A DNA stretch of 33,940 bases from Bryobacterales bacterium. Its GTDB lineage: Bacteria > Acidobacteriota > Terriglobia > Bryobacterales > Bryobacteraceae. This document shows positions 1 to 9,173 of the stretch, piece after piece (position 1 is the first letter of the stretch; the number at the start of each line of letters is the position of its first letter). A program made the position numbers and the translations under genes. The DNA lies in the NCBI GenBank assembly GCA_003132865.1, contig PKYZ01000383.1, positions 1-33,940 on the forward strand, given 5' to 3'. The notes below the pieces were generated by a model that worked only from the letters and a program-made list of their open reading frames with translations, was not told the origin of the DNA and made no database searches.

Positions 1-380
1 CCGGACTGCGCCGCAGATGCGGACCATTTATCCCTGTTCTCGTGCATGATGTTTCCGGACGTGCGCGGGGTCTTTGACTGCGCAGGGTCGCGCGGGGACT
101 TCGTGTTAGCGCCCCCGCTCGTGTGGTCTTCGCCGTTCGTTATCGGATCGACACCCTGGAGTTTTTCTTTCGTAGCTCAGTACCCGGCCTGTCCGTGCCC
201 CTGTCTACGCTTCGCCCTCAGCCTCTCGGCTGACGGTGCAAGACTCGGGGTCATGATGGGTCACTACTCCTGTAAGACTCTTTCATTCTCTACATCATGC
301 CGGTTTATCCCGGCGCACAACGAACCCAATTTGATCCTTTGTTTTCAATAAAACTAAAAAAAAACAAAAGCCAAATCCCG
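1..380. other. Stretch with no supportable gene
   Basis: Both strands carry only short open frames with no recognisable product. The part from about 180 to 350 (pyrimidine-rich, ending in a purine/A-rich tract at 348-366) looks to me like repeat-type or mobile-element flanking DNA seen in many genomes, but I cannot name it from sequence alone. The A-rich tract is a T-run on the minus strand just after the stop of the minus-strand gene ending at 381. I see no GC-rich hairpin in front of it, so I do not call a terminator. Confidence 0.4.
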
Positions 381-1427
381 CTAGAACCTACCGTCCCTGG
401 TCTCAAAATGAGTCGGCTTGTCCCAACCAACCCCGCCCCTCCGAATCCATTCCGCCGTCCAAACGATCGCGGTCTCCGCGCTCACCGACGGAGCGCCGAA
501 CAATCGATGGCATCGCGCCGCGTTGTTGAGCAGCGCGGTGTCTGCCTCGCGGCCCTCGAATACGGGTTCGCGGCCGAACAGTTGGCCGAAGCGCCGCGCG
601 ATATCGCGCACGGATAGCGTCTCCGGTCCGGTCAGGTTGAGCACGGCGGGCGGCGACTCGCACAAAGCGAAGCTGCGCAGGCAGACCGAGTTCGCGTCGC
701 CCTGCCAGATCGCGTTCACGTGCCCCATGCTGACGTTCACCGGCCGCCCTTCGAACACTCGAACACCGATATCGCGCAGCACTCCATAGCGCAGCTCCAC
801 TGCGTAGTTCAGCCGCAGCAAACACACGCGGGTCCCATGGCGCGCGGAGAAGAACTCGAACATGCGCTCGCGCGCCAATACCGACTGCGCGTATTCGCCT
901 ACGGGATCGGGCGCGGTCTCTTCGGTGGCGGCGCCGCTCGCCACCGGAACGAACGGGTATACATTGCCGCTCGAAAAGGCCACGATCCTCGCTTGGCGAT
1001 AGCGCTCGGCCACGCGCGCGGGCAGGTAAGCGTTGCTTGCCCATGTTAAGTGCGCCAGGTGGGCCGCTCCCGCGGAGCCGAACTTGCGGCCCGCCATGAA
1101 GATCACGTTCTCCGCATCGGGAAGCCGGGCGAGTTGGCTGAAGTCCAGCAGATCGGCGCGGATGGTTTCGATTCCGGCGTCCTGCAATTGCCTTTCCGCG
1201 GCCCGGTTCGAGAAGCGCGACACAGCCACGATGCTCTTCGATGTGCCCGCCGGCATGCCCGCCTGATGGGCCGCCCTGCGCGCCCGCCGCGCCAGACTCG
1301 GACCCATCTTGCCGCCGGCGCCCAGAATCAGCAGGCCGCCCTCGATGGCGCGCATGGCGGCCCGGTCCGCATCGCTTGGCTCGGACAGCAGATCGTCAAG
1401 TTCCTGTTCGGAGCAAATAGGCGCCAT
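381..1427 (-). CDS. NAD(P)-binding epimerase/dehydratase-like protein (atypical extended SDR)
   Basis: About 348 residues. A Rossmann dinucleotide-binding turn, GAGGKMG, lies near residues 37-43. It is followed by the beta/alpha pattern of NAD-dependent epimerase/dehydratases, with a FSSGNVYP segment near 152-159 in the place of the usual SSxxVYG strand. The active-site motif normally YxxxK reads YAQSV (about 180-184), so the catalytic Lys is replaced by Val. It may bind nucleotide without classical SDR catalysis, or use another residue. I chose the ATG at 1427; a GTG one codon upstream is also possible. It starts about 10 bp after the stop of the giant repeat gene, so it is probably the last gene of that minus-strand operon. 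The substrate cannot be told from the sequence. Confidence 0.8.
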   Translation of the reverse strand: MAPICSEQELDDLLSEPSDADRAAMRAIEGGLLILGAGGKMGPSLARRARRAAHQAGMPAGTSKSIVAVSRFSNRAAERQLQDAGIETIRADLLDFSQLARLPDAENVIFMAGRKFGSAGAAHLAHLTWASNAYLPARVAERYRQARIVAFSSGNVYPFVPVASGAATEETAPDPVGEYAQSVLARERMFEFFSARHGTRVCLLRLNYAVELRYGVLRDIGVRVFEGRPVNVSMGHVNAIWQGDANSVCLRSFALCESPPAVLNLTGPETLSVRDIARRFGQLFGREPVFEGREADTALLNNAARCHRLFGAPSVSAETAIVWTAEWIRRGGVGWDKPTHFETRDGRF

Positions 1428-1437
1428 CACACGGCTA

Positions 1438-4400
1438 TCATAAGGTGCCGCTTGCCGAAGTCGAAGTGCCTTGGCTATTCACCAATTGCACCGATACGGA
1501 TCCGATCGCGCTGGCGCCGCCATTGGTCACCGTGAACGGCAGGGTCAGAATGAACTGGCTGCCGTACTGATCCGAGGCGCTGCTTTGGAACCACGTGGTG
1601 GCCGCGCTAGTAAGCGATACCGTCAGACTCGTGGTCTGCAGCGTCTGTCCCGAGGCGGGCGTGAACTGCAGAACGGCTTGTGACACCTCGCGCGTGTTGG
1701 AAAACCCGGTGATCAGCACCTGGAAGCCGGCCGTTGTGGGGCCAGTCCCGACCGCGCTGATAAACGGTACGGCGGGCGCAATCTGAATAGCCTGGGTCAA
1801 CGCGGCAGGTGACGGCAGAGTCGCGCCGCCCGCCTGCCAACTGACCGTGAGCGTGATGGTCCCGGCCACGGTCCCGGTTTGCAGCGAGAACGACACCGGC
1901 GTCGTGCTGTTGGCGGGTATCGTGAAGCTCGCGGTGCGTCCGCCAGTCGAGAACTGGATGGATGGATCGTCGGCCGGCGAAGCCAACGATGCATCCGGCT
2001 GGAAGGCCAGCGTGACTTGGCCGGTGATCTCCTGCGGATACGCCGCGCCCGGAGCCAGCGTGCCGCTCAATTGCTGCGCCGCGGCGGCCGTGCTCGATAG
2101 CCCGCTGAAGCTCGCCGATATCACCGTCAGCGTGAAAGCCGCCGAGGCGGTCGCTTTGGTGCTGTCGGTGACCTGAATCGTCACACTGGAAGTGCCCGCG
2201 GCCGTGGGTGTGCCGGTAATGGCGCCGGCCGAGCTGAGCGTAAGTCCCGCGGGTGGGGCGCCGCCCGTCAGCGCCCAAGTATACGGCGGCGTGCCTCCGG
2301 CGGCAACCAAGGCTTGCGAGTACGCGGTACCCACGGCGGCGCCTGGCAGTGGGGCGGACGTCGTGATGGCAAGGCCGGTGATCGCGATCGTGAGCTGCTG
2401 CGTGGCGGTGGCCGAGACGCTGTCGGTCACCTGGATCGTGAAAGTGTACAAGCCGGTCTTGGTGGGCGTGCCGCCGAGGACGGCTCCCGTGAGTGTAATG
2501 CCGGGTGGCAGCGAACCCGCGCTCGTGGCAAAAGTGTAGGGCGGCGTTCCCCCCGTGGCGGTCAGCGTCTGGCTGTAGGACGTGCCCACCTTTCCGCCCG
2601 GCAGGGTGGTTGTGGTGATGGCCAGCCCGCCCGCGACAATCAGCGTGAACTGCTGGCTGGCCTTGCCTGAAGCGCTGTCAGTCACGGTTGCCGTGAATTG
2701 GAACGTGCCCGTCGCGGTGGGCGCGCCGGTAATGGTGCCGGCCGTGCTGAGCGTAAGTGCCGCGGGTAGGGCGCCGGCCGTCAACGCCCAGGTATACGGC
2801 GGCGTGCCACCGGCGGCAGCCAAGGTTTGCGAGTAGCTGGCATTGAGGCTTCCATTGGGCAGCGCGGCCGCCGTAGTGATCGAGAACCCCGCTGTCACGG
2901 TGATGCTTAGCAGTTTTGTCGCGCTGACCGCGGCGCTGTCGGTGACCTTGATTGTAAATGTGAACATCCCCGCGGCACTGGCGGTGCCCGTGATGGATCC
3001 GGCGGCGGAAAGCGTGAGTCCCCCCGGCAGAGATGCGTTCAGAAGCGACCAGGTATACGGTGGCGTGCCACCAGTTGCGGCGAGCGATTGCGAATAGGCG
3101 GCTCCCACCGTTCCGCCGGGAAGCGCGCTCGTCGTAATGCTCGGCGCCGGGGCGACGGTGATGGACAATTGCGCGGAGGCCTGGTGCCCCAGGCTGTCGG
3201 TCACCTGCACGGTGAAGGAAGAAGAGCCGGCGGTGGTGGGAACGCCTGTCAGGTTCCCATTGCTGCTGACGGACACCCCGGCCGGCGGTGAACCTGCCGG
3301 GTTGGTCCAAGTATAGGGCGCGGTACCGCCCGAAGCCTGGAGCAAATCGGCATATGGAACGCCAACGGTAGCGCCAGGCAAGGTGGGAGGAGTGGAGACG
3401 GTCAGGCCTATCGCGATGACGATGGTGAATTGACGGCTGGCCGTTGCGCCCAGTGAATCCGTGACCTTCGCGGTAAATGAGAACGTTCCGGTGGCGACGG
3501 GAACACCGGCGACAGTGCCTGCCGTGGAGAGGTTCAGGCCCTGAGGCAACGAGCCGGTGGTGAGCGTCCATGTATATGGACTGACTCCGGCGGAGGCCGC
3601 CAGGGTCTGCGCGTAACTCGCATTCAGCGATCCTTCGTTGAGCGCGGCCGGAGTGGAGATGCCCAGCACTCCCGCGATGGTAACCGCTAATGCCGTACTG
3701 GCAGTGACGTTGTTGCTGTCGGCCGCCTGCACCGTGAAGTTGAACGTGCCCGCCGTGCCCGGCGTGCCGGTGAGCGACCCGCTCGCGGCGAGCTTCAACC
3801 CGGGGGGCAGTGTGCCGGCGGTTACGGACCATGTGTAAGGGGACGTGCCGCCGGCCGCCGCCAGTGTCTGCGAATACGCGATGGCCGCTTCTCCGGTGGG
3901 CAGCGGCGATGTGGTCGAAATCGTCAGGCCCGCGACGATGGTGAGCGAGAACGCTTTGCCGGCCGTGACTCCAGTGGCGTCCGTCAACTGAACCTTGAAG
4001 TTGAAGGTTCCCGATGCACCGGGCATACCGGTGATGGCGCCCCCTGTGGATAGCGACAATCCCCCCGGCAGACTGCCGCTTGCCAGGGTCCAAGTATAGG
4101 GAGGCGTGCCGCCGGAAGCAGCGAGCGTCTGCGAGTAGGCGACGCCCGCGGTGCCATTGGGCAGCGACGCCGTGTTGATGACTGGCGGCGTGACAACGGT
4201 CAGGGTGAAGGTTTGACTGTTCGTGCTGCCAGCGCTGTCGGTAACAGTGACCGGGAAGGTTCCCGTCCCCGTTGCAGTAGGACTGCCCGCGATCGCGCCA
4301 GAGGCATTGAGCGATAGTGCCGCCAACGCCCCAGGCAACGGGCCCGCTGGTGACCATGTGTAGGGCACCGCGCCGCCCGCCGCCGCCAGCGTCTGCTTGT

Positions 4401-6627
4401 ACGCTACGCCTACAGTGGCATTAGGGAGCGTTGGCGTTGTAGTGATGGTGACGCCGGCGCCGATCGTGATGACGAATGGCTTGCTGATCGTGTTCGCGGG
4501 AGTCGCGTTGTCGCTCAATTGGATCGTAAACTGGGATGTGCCGGCGGCGGTTGGCTGGCCGCTGATCACGCCGTTCGAGGCACCCAGCAACAAGCCGCCC
4601 GGCAAGGAACCGGTCGTCAGCGACCACCTATACGGAGTGACGCCTCCCGTCCCTGTCAGTGTCTGATTATAGGAGACGCCGACGATCCCGTTAGCCAACG
4701 GCGAACTCGTGGTGATCGCCAGCGGAGGGTTCACCTGCAGCGTGAAGGGATTGGTTTGCGTCACGCCGCTCGAATCCTTCACCGTTACGCTGAAACTCAC
4801 CGGGCCTACCGTCGCCGGCATGCCCATCAAGGTGCCGCCCGTGCTTAGCGAAGCCCACGCTGGCAATCCGGTTGCCGACCACGTGTAGCCGCCCGACCCT
4901 CCGGACGCCGCGAACGTCTGGCTGTACGCCGTGTTGACGACGGCGGCGGGCAGCGTCAACGCCGTGGTAATGGACAGAGCGACCGGCACGGTGAACTGAG
5001 CGGACACTGTACCTTTGGCGCTGTCCGTCACCTGGACCGTGAAGCTCGCGTCTAATGCGGTCGCGGGCACTGCTGAGGCTGTCAACGCTCCAGTCGTACT
5101 CAGAGCCAGCCATGCCGGCAACCCGGTTGCCGTCCACGTATACCCACCGGCGCCTCCCTCCGCCGCAAACGTCTGGCTGTAAGCCGTACCAATCGTCGCG
5201 GTCGGCAAGGGCGAAGTCGTGGTGATAGCCAGGGTCACCGGCAAAGTGAGCGGCGCGGAAACCGATGCGTTGTTGCTATCGGTCACCGTTGCCGTAAAAC
5301 TCGCATTGACGGCTGCCGGCTGCGGCGTTCCGGAGATCGCGCCCCCCGTGGATAGCGATAGTCCAGCCGGAAGGCTGCCCGTTGTGACTGTCCACTGATA
5401 GGGAGGTGCGCCGCCAATCGCCGTCAGTGTCTGGTTGTAATTCTTCCCAATCGTCGCCGTGGGCAAGGCCGGGGCCGTGGTAATGGCCAAGGTCACCGGC
5501 AAGGTGAATGAGCCGGAAGCGGTGTTGCCAGCGCTGTCCGTCACCTTCACCGTGAAGGTCGAGCTGACCGCCGGCGAAGGCGGAATTCCCGACAGCACGC
5601 CGCCTGGAGTCATGCTGAGCCAGGCTGGCTGTCCACTCACCGACCAGTTATAGCCGCTGCCCGACCCGCCGGTCGCGCTGAAGCTCTGGGTGTAGGTTTG
5701 GCCAACCACGGCCGTCGGCAGAGGTGAAGTCGTGGTGATCGCCAGCGCCGGATTCACCGTCACTGTGAACGGGCCGCTGCTGGTACCGCCGGCGCTGTCA
5801 GTGACCGTGGCCGTGAAACTCACGGTGCTGGTTGATGTCGGAGTTCCCGAGAGCAGTCCACCAGTAGTCATAGTGAGACCGTTGGACAGACCCGTCGCCC
5901 CCCAGCTATACGAACCCACTCCGCCCGTAGCGGCAAACTGCTGCGAGTAAATGCTGCCCACTACCGCCGGGGGCAGCGAAGCCGTACCTATGGCCACGGC
6001 CGGCGCAATCGCTCCTGTGAACGGCTGGCCCTTCGTTAAGGGGGGAATGCTGGTGTCGGTCGCCTCGACGCCATATTGGTAAGCCGCTGGGGGCCCCAAA
6101 GGCGTGAAGGCGATCGTGGCTGAGTTCCCGTTGGGAGTAATCGAGCCCCCGGTAAGACCCGGTGGCACAGTCTGACCGACAATTGTCCAGTTGTATGGTG
6201 GTGTACCTCCCGCCGCGGTACAGGAGTTCGAATAGAGAACGAATACCTCGACCGGTCCCGTAGCCACCGTGCAAGTTACCGTGAAGTCGGTCGTGGTGCC
6301 GCTGTATAACTGAGACCCAGTATCTAACGTGCTGTTGTCGGTAGCGATCACGGTGAAACTGTAAGGAACGGCGGGGTCTGCCAACGTGCCGGTAATGTTT
6401 CCCGTGGTGACATCCTGCGATAGGCCGGGCGGCAATGCATTGGCCGGGCTGATGCTCCAGGTGTAGGGCGGTATCCCGCCCGACGGCACATCACACGTTA
6501 CCGACACTACCTCCCCCACCACTGCCGGCAGTGCGGCCGGCGTACACGTAAAGGTGAGCTGTTGCGCCCACGCGGCGCCCGCAACCAACGCGGCCAGCGC
6601 GATCGATCTTGCAATCGTGCGCCTCAT
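1438..6627 (-). CDS. Giant secreted Ig-like (He_PIG) repeat protein
   Basis: 1729 residues. A signal peptide (MRRTIARSIALAALVAG, cut probably after AWA) is followed by about 17 Ig-like units of 80-95 residues. Each unit has a LPxxxVGxxYSQ opening, a GGTPPYTW core, a LPxGLxL turn, a GTPTxxGTxxF turn and a closing VTDS strand, as in the He_PIG/cadherin-like putative Ig family (PF05345). The first two units are divergent and Cys-containing. A non-repeat C-terminal region of about 170 residues ends the protein. No sortase motif or autotransporter barrel is visible. Its ATG overlaps the upstream stop as ATGA, so translation is probably coupled to the gene at 6624-7211. The likely role is surface or extracellular adhesion, or scaffold. 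This is family inference; no ligand is evident. Confidence 0.85.
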   Translation of the reverse strand: MRRTIARSIALAALVAGAAWAQQLTFTCTPAALPAVVGEVVSVTCDVPSGGIPPYTWSISPANALPPGLSQDVTTGNITGTLADPAVPYSFTVIATDNSTLDTGSQLYSGTTTDFTVTCTVATGPVEVFVLYSNSCTAAGGTPPYNWTIVGQTVPPGLTGGSITPNGNSATIAFTPLGPPAAYQYGVEATDTSIPPLTKGQPFTGAIAPAVAIGTASLPPAVVGSIYSQQFAATGGVGSYSWGATGLSNGLTMTTGGLLSGTPTSTSTVSFTATVTDSAGGTSSGPFTVTVNPALAITTTSPLPTAVVGQTYTQSFSATGGSGSGYNWSVSGQPAWLSMTPGGVLSGIPPSPAVSSTFTVKVTDSAGNTASGSFTLPVTLAITTAPALPTATIGKNYNQTLTAIGGAPPYQWTVTTGSLPAGLSLSTGGAISGTPQPAAVNASFTATVTDSNNASVSAPLTLPVTLAITTTSPLPTATIGTAYSQTFAAEGGAGGYTWTATGLPAWLALSTTGALTASAVPATALDASFTVQVTDSAKGTVSAQFTVPVALSITTALTLPAAVVNTAYSQTFAASGGSGGYTWSATGLPAWASLSTGGTLMGMPATVGPVSFSVTVKDSSGVTQTNPFTLQVNPPLAITTSSPLANGIVGVSYNQTLTGTGGVTPYRWSLTTGSLPGGLLLGASNGVISGQPTAAGTSQFTIQLSDNATPANTISKPFVITIGAGVTITTTPTLPNATVGVAYKQTLAAAGGAVPYTWSPAGPLPGALAALSLNASGAIAGSPTATGTGTFPVTVTDSAGSTNSQTFTLTVVTPPVINTASLPNGTAGVAYSQTLAASGGTPPYTWTLASGSLPGGLSLSTGGAITGMPGASGTFNFKVQLTDATGVTAGKAFSLTIVAGLTISTTSPLPTGEAAIAYSQTLAAAGGTSPYTWSVTAGTLPPGLKLAASGSLTGTPGTAGTFNFTVQAADSNNVTASTALAVTIAGVLGISTPAALNEGSLNASYAQTLAASAGVSPYTWTLTTGSLPQGLNLSTAGTVAGVPVATGTFSFTAKVTDSLGATASRQFTIVIAIGLTVSTPPTLPGATVGVPYADLLQASGGTAPYTWTNPAGSPPAGVSVSSNGNLTGVPTTAGSSSFTVQVTDSLGHQASAQLSITVAPAPSITTSALPGGTVGAAYSQSLAATGGTPPYTWSLLNASLPGGLTLSAAGSITGTASAAGMFTFTIKVTDSAAVSATKLLSITVTAGFSITTAAALPNGSLNASYSQTLAAAGGTPPYTWALTAGALPAALTLSTAGTITGAPTATGTFQFTATVTDSASGKASQQFTLIVAGGLAITTTTLPGGKVGTSYSQTLTATGGTPPYTFATSAGSLPPGITLTGAVLGGTPTKTGLYTFTIQVTDSVSATATQQLTIAITGLAITTSAPLPGAAVGTAYSQALVAAGGTPPYTWALTGGAPPAGLTLSSAGAITGTPTAAGTSSVTIQVTDSTKATASAAFTLTVISASFSGLSSTAAAAQQLSGTLAPGAAYPQEITGQVTLAFQPDASLASPADDPSIQFSTGGRTASFTIPANSTTPVSFSLQTGTVAGTITLTVSWQAGGATLPSPAALTQAIQIAPAVPFISAVGTGPTTAGFQVLITGFSNTREVSQAVLQFTPASGQTLQTTSLTVSLTSAATTWFQSSASDQYGSQFILTLPFTVTNGGASAIGSVSVQLVNSQGTSTSASGTL
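2125..6540 (-). repeat. Tandem coding repeats (about 17 Ig-like units)
   Basis: At the DNA level, units of roughly 250-290 bp recur through this span. They share patterns such as the segment encoding GGTPPYTW and the segment encoding VTDS. Units are diverged rather than identical, with the best similarity toward the C-terminal half. The array may evolve by unequal exchange. Confidence 0.85.
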
Positions 6628-7211
6628 TTCGGTGGACCGAAGCTCGGGCTACCCGGGCTGATTACCGCACCCGTATTACTGGGCGGCGTGGTTGTCGAAG
6701 ATTTGCCTTTCAATGCGACCGCCGCGCCCGCGGCCACCGCGCCGCCAATCAGCGCCACGATCAGGATGGTCTTGGACGACCCCCCGCCCTGCGCGGGCTC
6801 CGCATTCGTCTGCAAGATGTTGGCCGTGGCCGCCTGGCCTTCGAACGACGTGGTCACCCGGATCTCGAATTGTCCGGCGCTGCCGTTCGGCCGCAGCCCA
6901 TGCCCCACGGCTCGGCCGTTATCGTCAGTCATCGCCGTCAGAGAGCTTTGCCCGTCCGCGAACGTTCCGCTCGCGCCCTTGCTGGGCAGCAGGAAAGTCA
7001 CCGCCGCATTCGGGATGGGGTGGCCGTCTTGATCCACCACCCGCACTACCGGTTCCTTCGCGCGGTGCAGATGGATATTGTTGATGGCTCCGTCGCCTTC
7101 GAGCACCTCGATCCGGGGCACGCTCGTGGCGGACCGCGCCAGCACGGCGCACAGCAATACGGCCAGGATTTGGGTCACCAGGGGCGCCCACCGGGCATGC
7201 AGCCCGCCCAT
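6624..7211 (-). CDS. Membrane-anchored single Ig-like (invasin/Big_1-like) protein
   Basis: 195 residues. An N-terminal hydrophobic segment (about 10-27) looks like a signal peptide. It is followed by one beta-sandwich resembling bacterial Ig-like domain 1: VVRVVDQDGHPIPNAAVTF, a later MTDDNGRA turn, then a G-rich strand ending in an FEIRVTTS segment. A second hydrophobic helix near 149-167 (ILIVALIGGAVAAGAAVAL) is followed by a Ser/Thr/Pro-rich tail. A Shine-Dalgarno GGAGG six bases before the ATG supports the start. Its stop overlaps the giant repeat gene as ATGA, so the two are probably made together. A small envelope partner of the repeat protein is plausible but unproven. Confidence 0.7.
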   Translation of the reverse strand: MGGLHARWAPLVTQILAVLLCAVLARSATSVPRIEVLEGDGAINNIHLHRAKEPVVRVVDQDGHPIPNAAVTFLLPSKGASGTFADGQSSLTAMTDDNGRAVGHGLRPNGSAGQFEIRVTTSFEGQAATANILQTNAEPAQGGGSSKTILIVALIGGAVAAGAAVALKGKSSTTTPPSNTGAVISPGSPSFGPPK

Positions 7212-7264
7212 GTTGTTCCTCCGATTCGGCCATCCCGTAAGTCTCGATAAAATGGCCTAAGCTA

Positions 7265-9001
7265 GTGATTGTACCTTGCGACAGCAAGATTGGCATGGAC
7301 CCTATGACCGGAACGGCTGTGGCGCCGAAATTCGCAACGTGGAGCGCTCCGGGGCACTCCTTCGGAATCGAGTATTCCGGAGCGGTGCTCGAACAAATCC
7401 GGGAAACCGCGGTGGACGGGTACCATCGCGTGCCTCACGGCGGCGTGGAAACCGGCGGCATTTTGTTTGGCACGCATCAAGAGAACGTGGTGCGCATCAT
7501 GGCCTGGCGGCCGGTTGCCTGCGAGTACGCCAAAGGCCCGTCTTTCCTGCTTTCGGAGAAAGATGAGGCCGCTCTCGCGGAAGCCATCAAGTCGTGGCGC
7601 GGCGATGCGGAGTTGGGCCGCCTGGAACCCATCGGCTGGTATCGCGCCCACACGCGCAGCGAAGTCTTGCTCTCGGATGCGGACCTGACTTTCTTCAACC
7701 GCTTCTTCCCGCACCCCTGGCAGGTGGGCCTGATCGTCCGCCCCGCCAGTTTCGCGCCTACCCGCGCGGGATTCTTCTTCCGCGAAGCGGACGGCGGCAT
7801 TCGCGCAGAAAGCAGTTACCTCGAATTCACGCTGACGCCTGTGGCTACGGCCCAAGCGCCGCCCGCGGCAGAAGCGCCCGAAGTGCCGCGGGCGGTCGTG
7901 GCTGCACCTGAACCTCCGCCCGTGACGGCAATCGAACCACATCCCGTGTCGGAGTCCGAACCGCACCCGCCTCCCCGCAGCAGCGGCGCGCAGTGGAAAT
8001 GGTACGCCGCGAGCCTGATCGTGCCGGCGGTTGCCGTTTTGGGATTCTGGCTGCTGAAGCCTTCCCACCCACGCTTGACGCTGTCCGCCACGGATATGGG
8101 TGGCCAACTGCGAATCGCCTGGGATGGCGCGGACCGATCGATTGGCCATGCCAAAAGCGGATCGATCGATATCGACGACCATGGCGTCCGGACCCAGGTG
8201 AACCTGACTCCGGCCGATCTCCGCTCCGGCAGCCTCTTTTATGAGAGACAATCCGGCGACGTAGCGGTGCGGTTGACCGTGGATGTGCCGGGGAGTCCGC
8301 CCGTCGTGGAGACGACCCGTTTCCTGAGACCCGGCCCGAGCGCCACGGCCCCCGCGCCGCCACCGCCCCAGGCGCCACGTCCCGAGACGCTGCCTCCGTC
8401 CCTGCGGCCTCCCGCTCCAGCGAAATCCGCGCGGCGCGTCATTCCTTTCCGGGCACCGAAGAAAAACCCGCGACAGGCGTCCACCGACGTACCGAGCATC
8501 GCACCGCCGGCGATCGAGAACCTGCCGGCGGCCCCGCCAGCGGGCCTCATCTCGGTGCTGGGAACGGCACCTGGTTCGCCGGCCGCTCCCGCCGCGCCGC
8601 CACGTCCGGCCCCCGCCGCGACAGCCGCCTCCGGGAGAATCATCTGGACAGGCAAGCTCGCGAAAAACGGCCGCCTGGTGGTCGAACGCAATCACGCCTC
8701 ATCCGGCGCCATAAGCGGCGTGCTGCCCGCGGTGGCGGCTCGGGTCAGCGCATATCCCGGAGACCTGACCGCCGGCGGCATTACCCTTTTCACGGCGGAC
8801 CCCAGATACTCCCCGCCGCTAACCGAGAAGGCCGGAGCGGAGAACGGCTGGAATCCCACGACTTATACTTGGGACCCCAAGCGCGCCGGCGGGATTAGAG
8901 TGGTGGAGCAACCCGGACCGCAGAACGGCTACAAGCTGGTGCTCGAAAGCGATATACCCAAGCTGTCGGTGGTGATGTTCGAGTGGCGCGCCACGCAATG
9001 A
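7265..9001 (+). CDS. JAMM/MPN-like domain protein with membrane anchor (probable pseudo-peptidase)
   Basis: 578 residues from the GTG at 7265; ATG starts at 7295 or 7304 are equally likely because no clear ribosome site separates them. Residues 33-190 match an MPN/JAB fold: GGVETGGILFGTH supplies the conserved Glu (62), and GWYRAHTRSEVLLSDADL covers the metal site. The usual HxH...SxxD reads RAH...SDAD. The second His (129), Ser (137) and Asp (140) are kept at canonical spacing, but the first His is Arg (127), so zinc binding and peptidase activity are doubtful. A Pro-rich linker, a transmembrane helix (about 246-264), a beta-rich middle, another Pro/Ala-rich linker (about 355-450) and a C-terminal domain of about 120 residues follow. 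The gene is divergent from the Ig-protein operon with about 50 bp between. Confidence 0.75.
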   Translation: MIVPCDSKIGMDPMTGTAVAPKFATWSAPGHSFGIEYSGAVLEQIRETAVDGYHRVPHGGVETGGILFGTHQENVVRIMAWRPVACEYAKGPSFLLSEKDEAALAEAIKSWRGDAELGRLEPIGWYRAHTRSEVLLSDADLTFFNRFFPHPWQVGLIVRPASFAPTRAGFFFREADGGIRAESSYLEFTLTPVATAQAPPAAEAPEVPRAVVAAPEPPPVTAIEPHPVSESEPHPPPRSSGAQWKWYAASLIVPAVAVLGFWLLKPSHPRLTLSATDMGGQLRIAWDGADRSIGHAKSGSIDIDDHGVRTQVNLTPADLRSGSLFYERQSGDVAVRLTVDVPGSPPVVETTRFLRPGPSATAPAPPPPQAPRPETLPPSLRPPAPAKSARRVIPFRAPKKNPRQASTDVPSIAPPAIENLPAAPPAGLISVLGTAPGSPAAPAAPPRPAPAATAASGRIIWTGKLAKNGRLVVERNHASSGAISGVLPAVAARVSAYPGDLTAGGITLFTADPRYSPPLTEKAGAENGWNPTTYTWDPKRAGGIRVVEQPGPQNGYKLVLESDIPKLSVVMFEWRATQ

Positions 9002-9127
9002 GCCTCCCGCCCGCCCGCTACGCGTTGAACGCGCGGTCCTCAGCGCAGCGCGGAGTCTCGCGGCCTGCGCACGCAGTCGCTGAAGTTCCGCCAAAGCAGG
9101 CGCGCCGCTATTGTTCATTATTTAAAC

Positions 9128-9146
9128 CTGTTCACGTAGTGAACAG
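9128..9146. promoter_or_regulatory. Perfect palindrome upstream of the antitoxin remnant (candidate operator)
   Basis: CTGTTCAC-GTA-GTGAACAG: 8-bp perfect arms with a 3-bp spacer, 27 bp before the AbiEi-like start. A second partial half-site (TTGTTCA) lies at about 9111-9117. AbiEi-type antitoxins are winged-helix proteins known to repress their own promoter through inverted repeats, so an operator is the natural reading. There is no T-run, so it is not a terminator. Confidence 0.5.
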
Positions 9147-9173
9147 AGGCTGCTTAAGACCAGCCCTCGGGGT

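Noticed and set aside
2678..4357. 559-codon frame in the same strand, other frame, of the giant repeat gene
   Set aside because: Periodic because the underlying Ig repeats are periodic; no signal or domain.
7262..8695. 477-codon minus-strand frame opposite the JAMM-like gene
   Set aside because: Low-complexity Arg/Gly-rich product typical of an antisense shadow; the plus strand has recognisable MPN residues.
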